Source of the DNA: Streptomyces sp. NRRL F-5135
Lineage (GTDB): Bacteria; Actinomycetota; Actinomycetes; Streptomycetales; Streptomycetaceae
Reading direction: 5' to 3'
Assembly: GCF_000719775.1 (NCBI RefSeq)
Contig: NZ_JOHR01000007.1
Coordinates: 492,047 to 556,046, forward strand
DNA length: 64,000 nt
In this document: in pieces, positions 1 to 9,035 of the stretch
How the letters are laid out: each line of letters starts with the position of its first letter
Position numbering within the stretch: the stretch's first letter is position 1
Made by a program: the position numbers and the translations under genes
The notes under the pieces: model-generated
Database searches by the model: none
Seen by the model: the letters and a program-made list of their open reading frames with translations, nothing else
Told to the model about the DNA's origin: nothing

Positions 1-567
1 GTCGACCACCAGATAAGCGAAAAGGTCCTCGGCGATCCGTTCCTTGAGAAGCCAGGCGGGGTCGGCCGTGGCGAGCAGATGAGCGCGGATTTCGCCGAGC
101 GGAGCGCATTCGTCGCCCAGCCTGCGCATCACCTGATCGTGCCAGGATCGGTCCGACACGCCGTTGACCAGCAGATGTCCGCCATTGGCACAGATCGCGT
201 ACGCGGGTGGCGGGCCGGGCAGCCGGACCCGGCCGTATTGCTCACGAGTGCGCGTGGTCGTCGGTACGAAGACGGCGTTCCGGGCCAGCAGGGCGAGCAG
301 TCCCGCGGCCGTCTCGGTCAGATACGACAGCGGTCTGCTCTCGTACACCTCGACGCAGAGCAGGCGGGGAGCCTGGGCGTCCGGCATGGAGAGCTGGAGT
401 GCCGCGGCCGAATAGATGAGGGTCCGATCGAGATCACTGGCGACCAGGACCGGTGGGTGGGGCGAGGAACGCGCGGGGTCGGGCGCCGAGCTGACCGGAG
501 CCGCGTCCGCGGAAACGGAAGTCGGGGCCGCGTGAGCCGGGTCCACGGGAAAGGAGGGGGTGCTCAC
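1..567 (-). CDS. HAD-family hydrolase of the Ter metabolite operon (3' end outside window)
   Basis: Reading from a GTG at 567 on the minus strand gives about 189 codons before the window ends, so only the N-terminal part is seen. After a Pro/Ala-rich stretch of about 40 residues comes VLVASDLDRTLIYS, the HAD motif I (DxDxT), which provides the nucleophile and acid/base aspartates of phosphoesterases. The start overlaps the stop of the upstream phosphoribosyltransferase gene as GTGA, so the two are translationally coupled. HAD enzymes of this sort are part of the Ter-linked biosynthetic set, where removal of a phosphate from a ribosylated intermediate is the proposed step. Family membership is clear from motif I and context; the substrate is inference. 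Confidence 0.8.
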   Translation of the reverse strand, partial: MSTPSFPVDPAHAAPTSVSADAAPVSSAPDPARSSPHPPVLVASDLDRTLIYSAAALQLSMPDAQAPRLLCVEVYESRPLSYLTETAAGLLALLARNAVFVPTTTRTREQYGRVRLPGPPPAYAICANGGHLLVNGVSDRSWHDQVMRRLGDECAPLGEIRAHLLATADPAWLLKERIAEDLFAYLVVD

Positions 568-3179
568 GAAGCGGTCACCGCCTTGCCGTCCGCTCCCGTC
601 GCGCCCCGGGTGTACCGGGGATGGATCAGGCCGACGCAGGAGTACGGAAGGCCGTCCACCTCCTCGACGGGTACCCCGCGCTGCTGGGCCAGCAGCCGGA
701 CGTGGGCGAGGTCGGCCTCGGCGCCGCGCCGGGCGAGGATCTTCCAGGGGACCCGGCGGAGCAGGACCCGGGTGGTCTCCCCCACTCCCGGCTTGACCAG
801 GTTCACATCGTGGATGCCGTACTGCCGGCTGATCCTCTCGACCGCTGCCCAGCCCTCCCAGGTGGGAGTGCGGTCGGCCTGGAGGAGTTCCTTGACGTCG
901 GTGTCCACGGCCTCCGTGACCTCGGCGAAACGGGCCGCGACGGTGTCCAGGAAGTAGCCCGAGACGTCGGCGTCGGCGAGGTCCCGGTAGTGCTTCGCGC
1001 CATGGAAGTCCTGTGGGCCCACGAGGTCGGCCCGCAGGACGGTACGGGAGATCAGGCCGGAGACGGTCGAGTTGAGGCAGGCGGAGGGGATCAGGAAGTC
1101 GTCGCGAGTGCCATAGGTCCGTACACAGCCGCCCGGATCCGCGAGCACGGCGATCTCGGGGTTGAAGCCTTCGAACGCCGAGAGCGCCTGGCTCAGTTCC
1201 CTCGTGATGGCTCCCTTGCCGGTCCAGCCGTCGACGAAGACGACATCGGCGGGATCGTGGTGGGCGGCGAGCCAGCGCAGGGCGTTGGTGTCGATGCCCC
1301 GGCCGCGGACGATCGATATGGCGTAGTGCGGCAGGTCGAGGCCGTGCCGCCGTTGGGCCCAGCGGCGCATCAGGACGCCGACGGGGGTGCCGGCCCGGGC
1401 CAGTGACACCAGCACCGGGCGGGGCGGGCGTTCGGTCAGGACGATCTCGGTGACGGTGCCGACGGCGCGTGCGATACGGGCCGCGGACGTCTCCAGGGCG
1501 GAGGCGAAGAGCTGCTGGTACTGGGCATTGGGCTGGTATTCGACAGGAAGGGACTCCGCGTAGTGGGCACCACCGCTCTGGATGGCCTCCTCACGCTCCT
1601 CCGTGGGTGCTTCGAGCTCCACGTCGGACAGGTCCTGGAGGAGCCAGCCCACGTCATCGGGCGCGTAGGAGGAGAAGGCGGGGCCACGAAGGGGCTCGGG
1701 CAGCATGGAGGTTTCCTGCCGTTCGGGATCGTGCGATGAGCGGCTGTGCGAAGTCGGCGCCTCGTGCTCGGGGCCTGCGGGAGTGGGCAGATAGGAGGGC
1801 AGGACAGCGAGGAGTACCTGGGGTATGTGCTCGGCGAGCTGGGCCAGCAGGCCGCCGGGAGCGTGCAGCTCGGGGGAATCGGCCTCGGAGTCGACAACCG
1901 CGACGACGGCGTCGAAGCCCGCGCCCGCGACGTTGTACGCGTACCGGTCGCCGACGCCGTCACCGTCCGGGAAGGCCGCGGTGTCGTGGGCGGGGAAAAC
2001 GAGCCGGCTGCGTATCGCGTATCCGGGGTCGTCCACGGCCAGCACGGGAGAGCGGGTGGTGGTGGAGTACCGCACCTCGGCCGCGCAGGAGCCTTCCAGG
2101 GCCTCGGCGATGCGCAGGGGCGCGTACATCAGCTCTTCGAAGCCGAGGACGAGAACGCGCCGGGCGTCGGTGAGGCGCTCGGCGAGTGCGGCGGCCATCC
2201 CCGGCAGCGCCGACTCCAGCCGGGCCCGGTGGGCGGGGGTGAAGCCGTGACGGCCGCCGTCCGGCAGGCCGACGGGCCAGTCGAGGACGGCGCGCGCCAC
2301 GGTGCCGTCCACCGGTCGTCTGTCCGGCACTGTCCCGGCCGGCACCGCCGCCGGTGTGGTCGCCGTACCTGCCCCGTGTCCCGGTACACGGGTCCCGGGG
2401 ATCGGAACGCCCGACGGACGGGTCTCGTGCTCCTCGACGAGTGCCCGGCCCTTGGCCAGGACGCCTTCCGGCAGCCGGACCGTACCGGTGACCAGGGTGA
2501 CCAGGTCGATCCTGGCACCGATCTCGTCGGCGAACTCGGCGAGCCTGCCCTGGTCGGCCGCCGAGCGCAGGTCGGCCAGCGCGACGATCACGTACCGGGA
2601 GCGTGGGTAGCGCTCGTGGAGGGCGCTGATGGTGTTGAGGACGGTGTTGCCGGTGGAGAACTCGTCGTCGACGAGGACCAGCGGGCCCTCCCCGGCGAGC
2701 AGGCCCGGATCCTCCGGGAGCAGCAGATGGGAGGTGGCATGCGAATGCGACTCCTCGAAGCCGCCCGCCCGGGCCACGCCCGGGACGGGGCGGCGCGTCG
2801 AGTGCAGATACGGGGCGTCGCGCAACCCGTCCGCGACGGAGTGGCCGAGCCCGGTCGCGGTCTCCGCGTAACCGAGCACCACCGCCCGCGCCGCGTCGCG
2901 GCCGAGCAGCGCCCGTACCCGCTCGCCCAGTGCCACGCCCGTGCCATGGACGACACCGGGGCTCTGCGGCACATGCTTGCCCAGCACGTTCGAGACAAGG
3001 AGGTGGGCCCGTTTGGGGTTGCGTCGCAGTGCCAGGCCGAGCAGCTCGGGCAGTCGCTCGTCCCCGTCGAGTGTGACGCCCAGCCGCTCGGCGACCCATG
3101 TCCCGGACCACACCACGTCGGGGTTCTCTCTCTTGCTCGGGAGGACACCGGCATCCACCGGCGGTATGCCGGCCGTCAC
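564..3179 (-). CDS. Fused phosphoribosyltransferase (PRTase/TRSP type) plus StiP-type phosphoribosyltransferase-like protein
   Basis: An 871-residue frame holds two proteins that I know as separate neighbours in many Ter loci. Residues about 20-260 form a phosphoribosyltransferase with the PRPP-binding loop LVLVDDEFSTGNT (167-179), and residues about 340-460 match the associated TRSP domain. From about residue 492 a second module begins, of the family often labelled 'cysteine protease StiP' but related to PRTases, with VSLARAGTPVG (591-601) and the PRPP-like loop VFVDGWTGKG (647-656). The two are joined by a low-complexity linker with no stop codon. An internal ATG at 1706 is preceded by AGGAAACC, so a separate second product could also be started there. 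The GTG start at 3179 overlaps the upstream stop by 4 nt. The proposed family role is glycosidic bond formation on a nucleoside-like metabolite. Confidence 0.8.
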   Translation of the reverse strand: MTAGIPPVDAGVLPSKRENPDVVWSGTWVAERLGVTLDGDERLPELLGLALRRNPKRAHLLVSNVLGKHVPQSPGVVHGTGVALGERVRALLGRDAARAVVLGYAETATGLGHSVADGLRDAPYLHSTRRPVPGVARAGGFEESHSHATSHLLLPEDPGLLAGEGPLVLVDDEFSTGNTVLNTISALHERYPRSRYVIVALADLRSAADQGRLAEFADEIGARIDLVTLVTGTVRLPEGVLAKGRALVEEHETRPSGVPIPGTRVPGHGAGTATTPAAVPAGTVPDRRPVDGTVARAVLDWPVGLPDGGRHGFTPAHRARLESALPGMAAALAERLTDARRVLVLGFEELMYAPLRIAEALEGSCAAEVRYSTTTRSPVLAVDDPGYAIRSRLVFPAHDTAAFPDGDGVGDRYAYNVAGAGFDAVVAVVDSEADSPELHAPGGLLAQLAEHIPQVLLAVLPSYLPTPAGPEHEAPTSHSRSSHDPERQETSMLPEPLRGPAFSSYAPDDVGWLLQDLSDVELEAPTEEREEAIQSGGAHYAESLPVEYQPNAQYQQLFASALETSAARIARAVGTVTEIVLTERPPRPVLVSLARAGTPVGVLMRRWAQRRHGLDLPHYAISIVRGRGIDTNALRWLAAHHDPADVVFVDGWTGKGAITRELSQALSAFEGFNPEIAVLADPGGCVRTYGTRDDFLIPSACLNSTVSGLISRTVLRADLVGPQDFHGAKHYRDLADADVSGYFLDTVAARFAEVTEAVDTDVKELLQADRTPTWEGWAAVERISRQYGIHDVNLVKPGVGETTRVLLRRVPWKILARRGAEADLAHVRLLAQQRGVPVEEVDGLPYSCVGLIHPRYTRGATGADGKAVTAS

Positions 3180-4339
3180 CGGGGGATGCCCGCGGTCAGG
3201 AGGTCCACGAAGCCGATGTCCTCGCGCGCGACGCCGAAGACCTCGGCACGCAGAAGCGTGCGTTCGGCCCAGGCGCGGTGCGGCCTGGCCTCGTTCATCT
3301 TGTTCGTGTACGCCGAGCGCAGCACGCCACCTCCGTCACGTTCCGGCCGCAGGATGTCCTGCGCATCGCTGAACTCCTCATGGCTGACGACCGAGAGCGC
3401 GTGGACCGGGGGGACGTGGGAGGGGTGGATGCAGGTCTTGCCCAGGAGTCCGTTGGCCCGGTCCAGGGCGATCTCACTCAGCAGCCCGTCCATGTCGTGT
3501 TCGATCAACGTCGTGCGCAGTTCCTCGGCGCTGCCTTCGAGGAAGGGACTGCGCCGCAGCTGCGGTTTGAACATGCGCTCCTGCAACCGGAAGTACTCCC
3601 AGACGGGACCGGTGATCGTGAAGCCGGTACCGTCGGCACGGCCCAGCACGTTGACCACGTCGGCGATGACTCCGGCCACGATACGCACGTCGTACGCCGT
3701 CATGTCGGGGGACCTGCGCAGTCCGTATGCCGAGCAGAAGTCGGTGACCCCCAGCCGCAGGGCGAGGACCCGGTCGCGGTACTTGTCGACGGTGGTGGCG
3801 ATGCCGGTGAGGGTGGCGGTCCTGGTCTCCAGGTGCAGCAGCTCGGGCGACTCGAGGACCGGCATCGCGTACAGCTTGTGTCCGCTCACGCTCTCCGCGT
3901 CGACGAGCGCTTCCAGGAAGGGGGTACCGCGCTCCTCGGTGAACTTGGGGAGTACGAATCCGGACAGCGGCCGGACAGCCGGGCCGAGCCGTTGTACGAG
4001 GTCGGGAATCTGCTCCGGTTCCCGGACACGGATGAACAGCAGCGGGGTCTCGGCCCCCTGCTCGGCAAGCTTCTCGAACTGCCGGACGAGGTTGATCTCG
4101 GCGCCCTCGACCTCGGCGTCATGGATGGAATCCTCCAGGCAGAGCACCATGGAGACGACCCCGCGCCGGGCGAGCTTGAGCACGTCGTCGGCGAGCCGCG
4201 GCCTGGTGGCCGGGCTGTAGAGCGTGGCCCCGAGCGCCGCCGAGAGCAGGTCGGCCGGGGAGCCGGCGTGGAAGTCGCACGGCTCCTTATGGAACAAGCG
4301 CTTCCGGACAGCAGGCGAAACATGCCCGTAATGACGCAT
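3176..4339 (-). CDS. HpcH/HpaI aldolase / citrate lyase-like protein of the Ter operon
   Basis: This 387-residue protein belongs to the citrate lyase beta / HpcH-HpaI TIM-barrel superfamily. It shows the VLCLEDSIHDAEV strand with the acidic residues used for Mg2+, followed by LLFIRVREPEQ, VLPKFTEERG and AMPVLESPELL, which are the successive barrel strands of the family. The ATG at 4339 has a G-rich ribosome-binding site (GGGGG) about 5-9 nt upstream. It is the first gene of a tightly coupled minus-strand operon running into the phosphoribosyltransferase fusion and the HAD hydrolase, each with a 4-nt overlap. In Ter loci this enzyme is thought to carry out a C-C bond step on a CoA- or acyl-like substrate; the actual substrate is unknown. 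Confidence 0.88.
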   Translation of the reverse strand: MRHYGHVSPAVRKRLFHKEPCDFHAGSPADLLSAALGATLYSPATRPRLADDVLKLARRGVVSMVLCLEDSIHDAEVEGAEINLVRQFEKLAEQGAETPLLFIRVREPEQIPDLVQRLGPAVRPLSGFVLPKFTEERGTPFLEALVDAESVSGHKLYAMPVLESPELLHLETRTATLTGIATTVDKYRDRVLALRLGVTDFCSAYGLRRSPDMTAYDVRIVAGVIADVVNVLGRADGTGFTITGPVWEYFRLQERMFKPQLRRSPFLEGSAEELRTTLIEHDMDGLLSEIALDRANGLLGKTCIHPSHVPPVHALSVVSHEEFSDAQDILRPERDGGGVLRSAYTNKMNEARPHRAWAERTLLRAEVFGVAREDIGFVDLLTAGIPR

Positions 4340-4385
4340 TTATAGCCCCCGTACTGCCGAAAATAGCCTGTCGGTCATGTGGCCG

Positions 4386-4412
4386 GTAATAGTACGTATG
4401 GACGGGTGTCAA
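4386..4412 (-). promoter_or_regulatory. Candidate promoter of the HpcH-PRTase-HAD operon
   Basis: On the minus strand a consensus TTGACA (complement of 4407-4412) is followed after 15 bp by TATTAC (complement of 4386-4391). A transcript from here would have a leader of about 40 nt before the ATG at 4339. The segment is clearly richer in A/T than its surroundings. The spacing is short for a vegetative promoter, so the -10 assignment is tentative. Confidence 0.45.
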
Positions 4413-4518
4413 GAGTTCCCCCGGTACATGAAATCCCGGTGACCCCTCGTTCACCCGGCCTGCCGGCGGGCGGCGTGGACCGGCCCCGCGTTGTCCACGC
4501 GGGCGCCGGGAGGGCAGG

Positions 4519-5490
4519 ATGACCGGCATGACGCACGCGATGCTGAAGGGCTCGAACGTCCCCCTCGACGCCATGGCCGTACGGGCCGTGCTGCGCTGGT
4601 CCCCGGGCGCCGGGGTGCCCGACGTGGATGCCTCCGCCCTGTTGCTCGGGGCGGGCGGCCGGGTGCGCTCCGACGAGGACTTCATCTTCTACAACCAGCC
4701 GCGGCACCCGTCGGGGCTGGTGCGGCGGCTGTCCAAGAAGCAGGCCGGTGACACGCTGACGGACACCGTGGAGGCCGACCTCGCCTCCCTCGACGCCTCG
4801 GTCGAACAGGTGGTGCTCGCGGCTTCCTCCGACGGAGGAAGCTTCCAGCACGTGAGCGACCTGCGGGTCGAGCTGTACGACGCGGGTGCGGCCGACGGCG
4901 ATCCGCTGGCCGTCTTCGACGTACGGCCCGAGACCGGCGAGGAGACCGCGATCATCTGCGGCGAGCTCTACCGGCGCGGGGAGGGCTGGAAGTTCCGTGC
5001 GGTCGGCCAGGGCTACCCGACCGGGCTGGTGGGGCTGGCCACGGCCTTCGGTATCTCGGTCGACGAGAGCGAGCAGGGCGCGGGGGACGACTCGGCGGAG
5101 GAGGGTGCCGGTGTCCGGACCGAAAACGCCCGGCCCGAGGACGTCCAGACCGACGGCGCCGAGTCCGACACGGCGCAGGCCGAGGCGGAGCGGCCCGCAC
5201 CCGGACAGCCTGTCAACGACCCCGCGGCCGTCACCTCGGCGCTCCCGGCCCCGGCGGCCGACCGGCTGCCGCCGCCGCCCGGCCGGCCACCCGCCCAGCC
5301 GGCCGTACCGCCCGCGTACGGATACCCGCAGCCCGCGCTGCCTTCGGCGCCGCCCAGCTATGGCTATCCCCAACCGGTGTCGTCGCCCCAGCCCGCCTAC
5401 GGCTATCCACAGCCGGCCGCCGCGGCGGCTCCCGCTCCGGACCCGAACTTCCGGCTGCCTCCGATGGGGCCCCAGTTCGTCCGCTCCTAG
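4519..5490 (+). CDS. TerD-family protein with proline-rich repeat tail
   Basis: Residues about 1-190 form a TerD domain, with the acidic calcium-site-like DVDASALLLG, then EDFIFYNQPRHPSG and the family-typical [23 protein letters not shown]. TerD domains are Ca2+-binding proteins linked to tellurite, phage and oxidative stress phenotypes. The usual protein is about 190 residues; here about 130 more follow, first acidic (E/D/A-rich), then a Pro/Tyr tail with three YGYPQP repeats near residues 270-310. Such tails often mediate assembly or membrane recruitment. The ATG at 4519 has GGGAGGG 5 nt upstream; an ATG at 4528 is a less likely start. The gene is transcribed away from the HpcH operon and converges on the TerA-like gene with only 33 bp between stops. 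Confidence 0.85.
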   Translation: MTGMTHAMLKGSNVPLDAMAVRAVLRWSPGAGVPDVDASALLLGAGGRVRSDEDFIFYNQPRHPSGLVRRLSKKQAGDTLTDTVEADLASLDASVEQVVLAASSDGGSFQHVSDLRVELYDAGAADGDPLAVFDVRPETGEETAIICGELYRRGEGWKFRAVGQGYPTGLVGLATAFGISVDESEQGAGDDSAEEGAGVRTENARPEDVQTDGAESDTAQAEAERPAPGQPVNDPAAVTSALPAPAADRLPPPPGRPPAQPAVPPAYGYPQPALPSAPPSYGYPQPVSSPQPAYGYPQPAAAAAPAPDPNFRLPPMGPQFVRS

Positions 5491-5523
5491 AGCCCGGCCG
5501 TCTCCGCACACGGCGGCCGCCTC

Positions 5524-6261
5524 TCAGGCCTTCGTCTTGTAGCCACGCCCCCACTGGAGGCCCCAGCCGTACAGCCGGTCCAGCTCGGCCTGGAAGCCGT
5601 AGACGAACTTCACCTCGCGCCGCACGACCAGTTCGCCCTTGACCTTCTCCAGCGAGAACACCGCGCAGGAGCGGGCCTCAGGGGCGTCCTCGTCCAGTTC
5701 GATCTCGACCCGTGGGCCGCTGCTCGGATAGAGCGTGACCATGGCGTGCGTACGGTCGAAGGCCGGCGTCTGGTCGTAGATGTAGACGAAGAACAGCAAT
5801 CGCTTGATCTCGTCCTTCTGGTCGAGGTTGACGTAGACCGTCTCGCCCGAGCCCGCGCCGAACCGGTCGTCGCCGCTCAGCTTCACGTACGGCGGCCCGT
5901 TGAGGTCACCGAGGAAGTTGCCCAGCGGCTGGACGACTCCCTTCGTGCCGTCGGTCATCTCGTACATGCACCCGAGGTCCAGGTCCACGTTGACCACGCC
6001 CTGCGTATGCGCCTGGACGACCTCCGGCTTGAACATCTTGAGCGGATTGCCCAGCAGCCGCCCGCTCTGCCGTCGGCGCTCGATGTCGGACGTGCGCATC
6101 TGCCAGGAGAGGTTGACCCGCAGATTGCCGGTGGCCGCGCCCTGCTTGGTGAGCGAGATCGTCGGCCGCCGCTTGGTCAGTCCTATGGCGTTCGACACGG
6201 CGTGACCCGTGTCGAATTGTGATGCCCTTTGCCCCGGCAACAGATTGTCCCAGAAGGCCAT
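5524..6261 (-). CDS. TerA-like tellurium resistance protein
   Basis: This is a 245-residue protein related to TerA/TerD. It has the N-terminal ISLTKQGAATGNLRVNLSW segment, DLDLGCMYEMTDGTKGVVQPLG, GPPYVKLSGDDRFGAGSGETVYVNL and a C-terminal AVFSLEKVKGELVVRREVKFVYGFQAELDRLYGWG region typical of the larger TerA group. No signal peptide or membrane segment is seen, so it should be cytoplasmic, perhaps bound to the membrane through other Ter proteins. An in-frame GTG at 6267 exists, but the ATG at 6261 has GAGGTGG about 7 nt upstream and is preferred. The gene lies downstream of DUF475 and is separated from it by a hairpin terminator, so it probably has its own promoter. Confidence 0.82.
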   Translation of the reverse strand: MAFWDNLLPGQRASQFDTGHAVSNAIGLTKRRPTISLTKQGAATGNLRVNLSWQMRTSDIERRRQSGRLLGNPLKMFKPEVVQAHTQGVVNVDLDLGCMYEMTDGTKGVVQPLGNFLGDLNGPPYVKLSGDDRFGAGSGETVYVNLDQKDEIKRLLFFVYIYDQTPAFDRTHAMVTLYPSSGPRVEIELDEDAPEARSCAVFSLEKVKGELVVRREVKFVYGFQAELDRLYGWGLQWGRGYKTKA

Positions 6262-6320
6262 GCCCACCCCACCTCTGTCGTCAACTCGCCGTCGGTCACG
6301 GAAACATGTCGCGGAACACA

Positions 6321-6365
6321 GAACGAGGGCGGCCGAGAGGCTCGCGCCCGTCGGCCGCCCCGTTC
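6321..6365 (-). terminator. Hairpin terminator downstream of the DUF475 gene
   Basis: The arms GAACG-A-GGGCGGCCGA (6321-6336) and TCGGCCGCCC-CGTTC (6351-6365) pair over 15 bp with one bulged A. The hairpin is 75-119 nt past the DUF475 stop on the minus strand and in front of the TerA-like gene. There is no U-tract, as is common in Streptomyces. Confidence 0.6.
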
Positions 6366-6439
6366 AGAGCGTTCCCGAAAACCCCTCCGGATCACACCCC
6401 GGAGGACCGGCTCACCAGAGGCTCACCGGAGCACGCGCG

Positions 6440-7579
6440 TCAGACGCGCAGCGCCTCCTTGCCCTTGTCGGTGCCCTGGCCGCCCTCGTCGGCCTCCAGC
6501 GCCTTGTTACGGCGTACGGAGGCCAGGAACGAGGCGGCGATCAGCACGACTCCGACCAGGCCCGTGATCACTTCGTTGATCGAGTGCTGGATCGTGATCA
6601 GCAGGATCACGGCCAGGGCACCGATCGCGTAGTGCGCGCCGTGCTCCAGGTAGACGTAGTCGTCCAGGGTGCCCTGGCGGACCAGGTAGACCGTGAGCGA
6701 GCGGACGTACATCGCGCCGATACCCAGGCCCAGTGCCATCCAGAAGATGTGGTTCGTGATCGCGAAGGCGCCGATCACCCCGTCGAAGGAGAAGGAGGCG
6801 TCCAGCACTTCCAGGTAGAGGAACAGGAAGAACGCGGCCTTGCCGGCCAGGCCGACCGCGGAGACCTGCTTGCCCTCCGCCTTCGCCTTCTCTTCCTCCT
6901 CCTGCTCGCGCTCCTCCTCCTCTTCGAGGCGGTTCTCGAAGAAGCCGGAGAGCCCGCCCACGACCAGGTAGGTGATCAGGCCCGCGACACCGGCGAGCAG
7001 CACCGTCGCCGACTTGTCCTGGTAGCCCGTGCTGGTGTGGGCGTGGGTCGCGAAGGTGAGCGCCGTCACGAGCAGGACGATCAGGGCGATGCAGACCGAC
7101 AGCATGTCGACCTTGCCGAGCTTGGCCAGCGGCCGCTCCAGCCAGCTCAGCCAGGTGATCTCCCGCTCCTCGAAGATGAAGTCGAGGAAAATCATCAACA
7201 GGAACATGCCACCGAAGGCGGCGATCGCCGGGTGGGCGTCGGTGACCAGGTCCTCGTACCGGCCCGGGTCCTGCATGGCCAGCTCGACGGCCTCGATGGG
7301 GCCGACCTTGGCACTGATGGCGACGATGACGACGGGAAAGACCAGCCGCATACCGAACACGGCGATAAGAATGCCGACCGTGAGGAAGATCTTCTGCCAG
7401 AAGGCATTCATCTTCTTCAGAACTCCGGCGTTGACGACCGCGTTGTCGAAGGAGAGCGAGATCTCAAGGATCGACAGGATCAGTACGACCCCGAACGCCT
7501 CCCACCCCCACTGCCAGGCCGCGAAGGCGAGGCCGAGCGCCGTGACGGCGAACGACCAGCCGAAGGTTTTCAGGATCAC
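6440..7579 (-). CDS. DUF475 family TerC-like integral membrane protein
   Basis: This is a 379-residue polytopic membrane protein with about nine predicted hydrophobic segments. Two copies of the TerC-type signature sit in membrane segments: ILEISLSFDNAVVNAG near residue 36 and LEVLDASFSFDGVIGAFA near residue 260. In TerC/Alx relatives these acidic and Asn residues are linked to metal-ion (Mn2+) handling. A highly charged cytoplasmic loop (EEEEEREQEEEEKAKAEGK) lies between the two halves near residue 215. The start is a GTG at 7579. It is a typical partner of TerD in Streptomyces and probably supplies the membrane part of the Ter system; whether it moves metal ions here is inference. Confidence 0.88.
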   Translation of the reverse strand: MILKTFGWSFAVTALGLAFAAWQWGWEAFGVVLILSILEISLSFDNAVVNAGVLKKMNAFWQKIFLTVGILIAVFGMRLVFPVVIVAISAKVGPIEAVELAMQDPGRYEDLVTDAHPAIAAFGGMFLLMIFLDFIFEEREITWLSWLERPLAKLGKVDMLSVCIALIVLLVTALTFATHAHTSTGYQDKSATVLLAGVAGLITYLVVGGLSGFFENRLEEEEEREQEEEEKAKAEGKQVSAVGLAGKAAFFLFLYLEVLDASFSFDGVIGAFAITNHIFWMALGLGIGAMYVRSLTVYLVRQGTLDDYVYLEHGAHYAIGALAVILLITIQHSINEVITGLVGVVLIAASFLASVRRNKALEADEGGQGTDKGKEALRV

Positions 7580-7633
7580 GTGCCACTACCCCATCTGGTG
7601 ATTAACGGGTTTTCCCCCGCGCAGCGTACAGCT

Positions 7634-8209
7634 TTACGAAACGTTGACCCCGAAGTCTAGAGCGATACCCCGCAGGCCCGACGCGTACCCCTGGCCCACC
7701 GCCCGGAACTTCCACTCGCCGCCGTAGCGGTACAGCTCGCCGAAGATCATCGCTGTTTCCGTGGAGGCGTCCTCGCTGAGGTCGTACCGCGCGAGTTCGT
7801 TGTTGTCGGACTGGTCGACCACCCGGATGAACGCGTTGCTGACTTGTCCGAACGTCTGGCCACGGGCGTCCGCGTCATGGATCGAGACGGGAAAAACGAT
7901 CTTGTCGCAACCCGCCGGCACCTTGGAGAGGTCGACCAGCAGGGACTCGTCGTCACCCTCGCCCTCACCGGTCAGGTTGTCACCGGTGTGCTCGACCGAG
8001 CCGTCCGGACTCTTGAGGTTGTTGTAGAAGATGAACCACTCGTCGCCCAGCACCCGGCCCGAGGCGCACAGGAGCGCGCTGGCGTCGAGGTCGAAGTCCG
8101 CTCCGGTGGTGGAGCGCGCGTCCCAGCCGAGTCCGACCATGACCTGGGTGAGGTTCGGTGCGGCTTTGGAGAGGGAGACATTGCCTCCCTTGGCGAGTGT
8201 GACACCCAT
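7634..8209 (-). CDS. terD: TerD-family calcium-binding stress protein
   Basis: This is a 191-residue, canonical-length Ter[19 protein letters not shown], then [11 protein letters not shown], then [22 protein letters not shown] carrying the acidic Ca2+-binding residues, and [28 protein letters not shown] at the end. The ATG at 8209 is preceded by GGGGAGGAATCAGC, which settles the start although the frame is open further upstream. It is a close paralogue of the next gene (8460-9035). TerD proteins act in the cytoplasm and may dock to TerC-like membrane proteins, which fits the adjacent DUF475 gene. Confidence 0.93.
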   Translation of the reverse strand: MGVTLAKGGNVSLSKAAPNLTQVMVGLGWDARSTTGADFDLDASALLCASGRVLGDEWFIFYNNLKSPDGSVEHTGDNLTGEGEGDDESLLVDLSKVPAGCDKIVFPVSIHDADARGQTFGQVSNAFIRVVDQSDNNELARYDLSEDASTETAMIFGELYRYGGEWKFRAVGQGYASGLRGIALDFGVNVS

Positions 8210-8459
8210 GCTGATTCCTCCCCGATGAGGTGTTGCCGTTCCGTGCCGGCCGGCCAGGACGTCGGACGCGGACAACGACGCGCCTGACGTCCTGCCCGCC
8301 GGGCGCCTGTTCATGCCGTTCGCGGACGGTTCGTTCCCGTACCGATGCGCGTCCGGCGCCGCACGGGAGAGTGTGCGGCGCCGGGCGCGGACGGTCGTAC
8401 AGGTGGACTGGTGACTAGTACCGGGAGGGGCACTAGTGGCGGCTGAGCGGGAGCGCGGC

Positions 8460-9035
8460 TCAGACGTTCACGCCGAAGTCCTGCGCGATACCGCGCAGGC
8501 CCGAGGCGTACCCCTGGCCGATGGCCCGGAACTTCCACTCCGCGCCGTGGCGGTACAGCTCGCCGAAGACCATCGCGGTCTCGGTCGAGGCGTCCTCGGT
8601 GAGGTCGTACCGCGCGAGCTCGTTGTTGTCGGCCTGGTTGACCACGCGGATGAACGCGTTGCGCACCTGGCCGAAGGACTGCTGGCGGCTCTCCGCCTCG
8701 TAGATCGAGACGGGGAACACGATCTTCTCGACATCGGCGGGGACCGCCGACAGATTGACCTTGATCGCCTCGTCGTCGCCCTCGCCCTCACCGGTCAGGT
8801 TGTCACCGGTGTGCTCGACCGAGCCGTCGGGGCTCTTGAGGTTGTTGAAGAAGACGAAGTTCCCATCGGCGGCGACCTTGCCCTCGGCGTTCGTCAGCAG
8901 CGCGCTGGCGTCGAGGTCGAAGTCGCTTCCGGTGGTCGTACGGACATCCCAGCCCAGACCCACGGTCACCGCGGTCAGGTTGGGCGCGGCCTTGGTCAGC
9001 GAGACATTGCCGCCCTTGCTGAGGCTGACTCCCAC
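8460..9035 (-). CDS. terD: TerD-family calcium-binding stress protein (second copy)
   Basis: This 191-residue TerD paralogue is of the same length and architecture as the gene at 7634-8209, with [12 protein letters not shown], the same [22 protein letters not shown] acidic segment and [22 protein letters not shown]. The start is a GTG at 9035 with GGGAGGA about 5-11 nt upstream. The two genes are tandem duplicates in the same direction with 250 bp between them; that gap has no evident gene. The divergence is concentrated in the middle of the protein, as expected for an old duplication. Confidence 0.93.
   Translation of the reverse strand: MGVSLSKGGNVSLTKAAPNLTAVTVGLGWDVRTTTGSDFDLDASALLTNAEGKVAADGNFVFFNNLKSPDGSVEHTGDNLTGEGEGDDEAIKVNLSAVPADVEKIVFPVSIYEAESRQQSFGQVRNAFIRVVNQADNNELARYDLTEDASTETAMVFGELYRHGAEWKFRAIGQGYASGLRGIAQDFGVNV

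Noticed and set aside
1704..1706. Annotating the StiP-like half as a separate gene from the ATG at 1706
   Set aside because: No stop codon separates it from the upstream module; it is kept as one CDS with the internal start noted.
1746..4220. An 824-codon plus-strand frame antisense to the Ter operon
   Set aside because: It covers two genes and their overlap in the opposite direction, has no recognisable domain and reflects third-position GC bias.
4290..4300. AAGCGCTTCC similar to the GH43 operator core
   Set aside because: It lies inside the coding start of the HpcH-like gene, has no link to sugar genes and is expected by chance.
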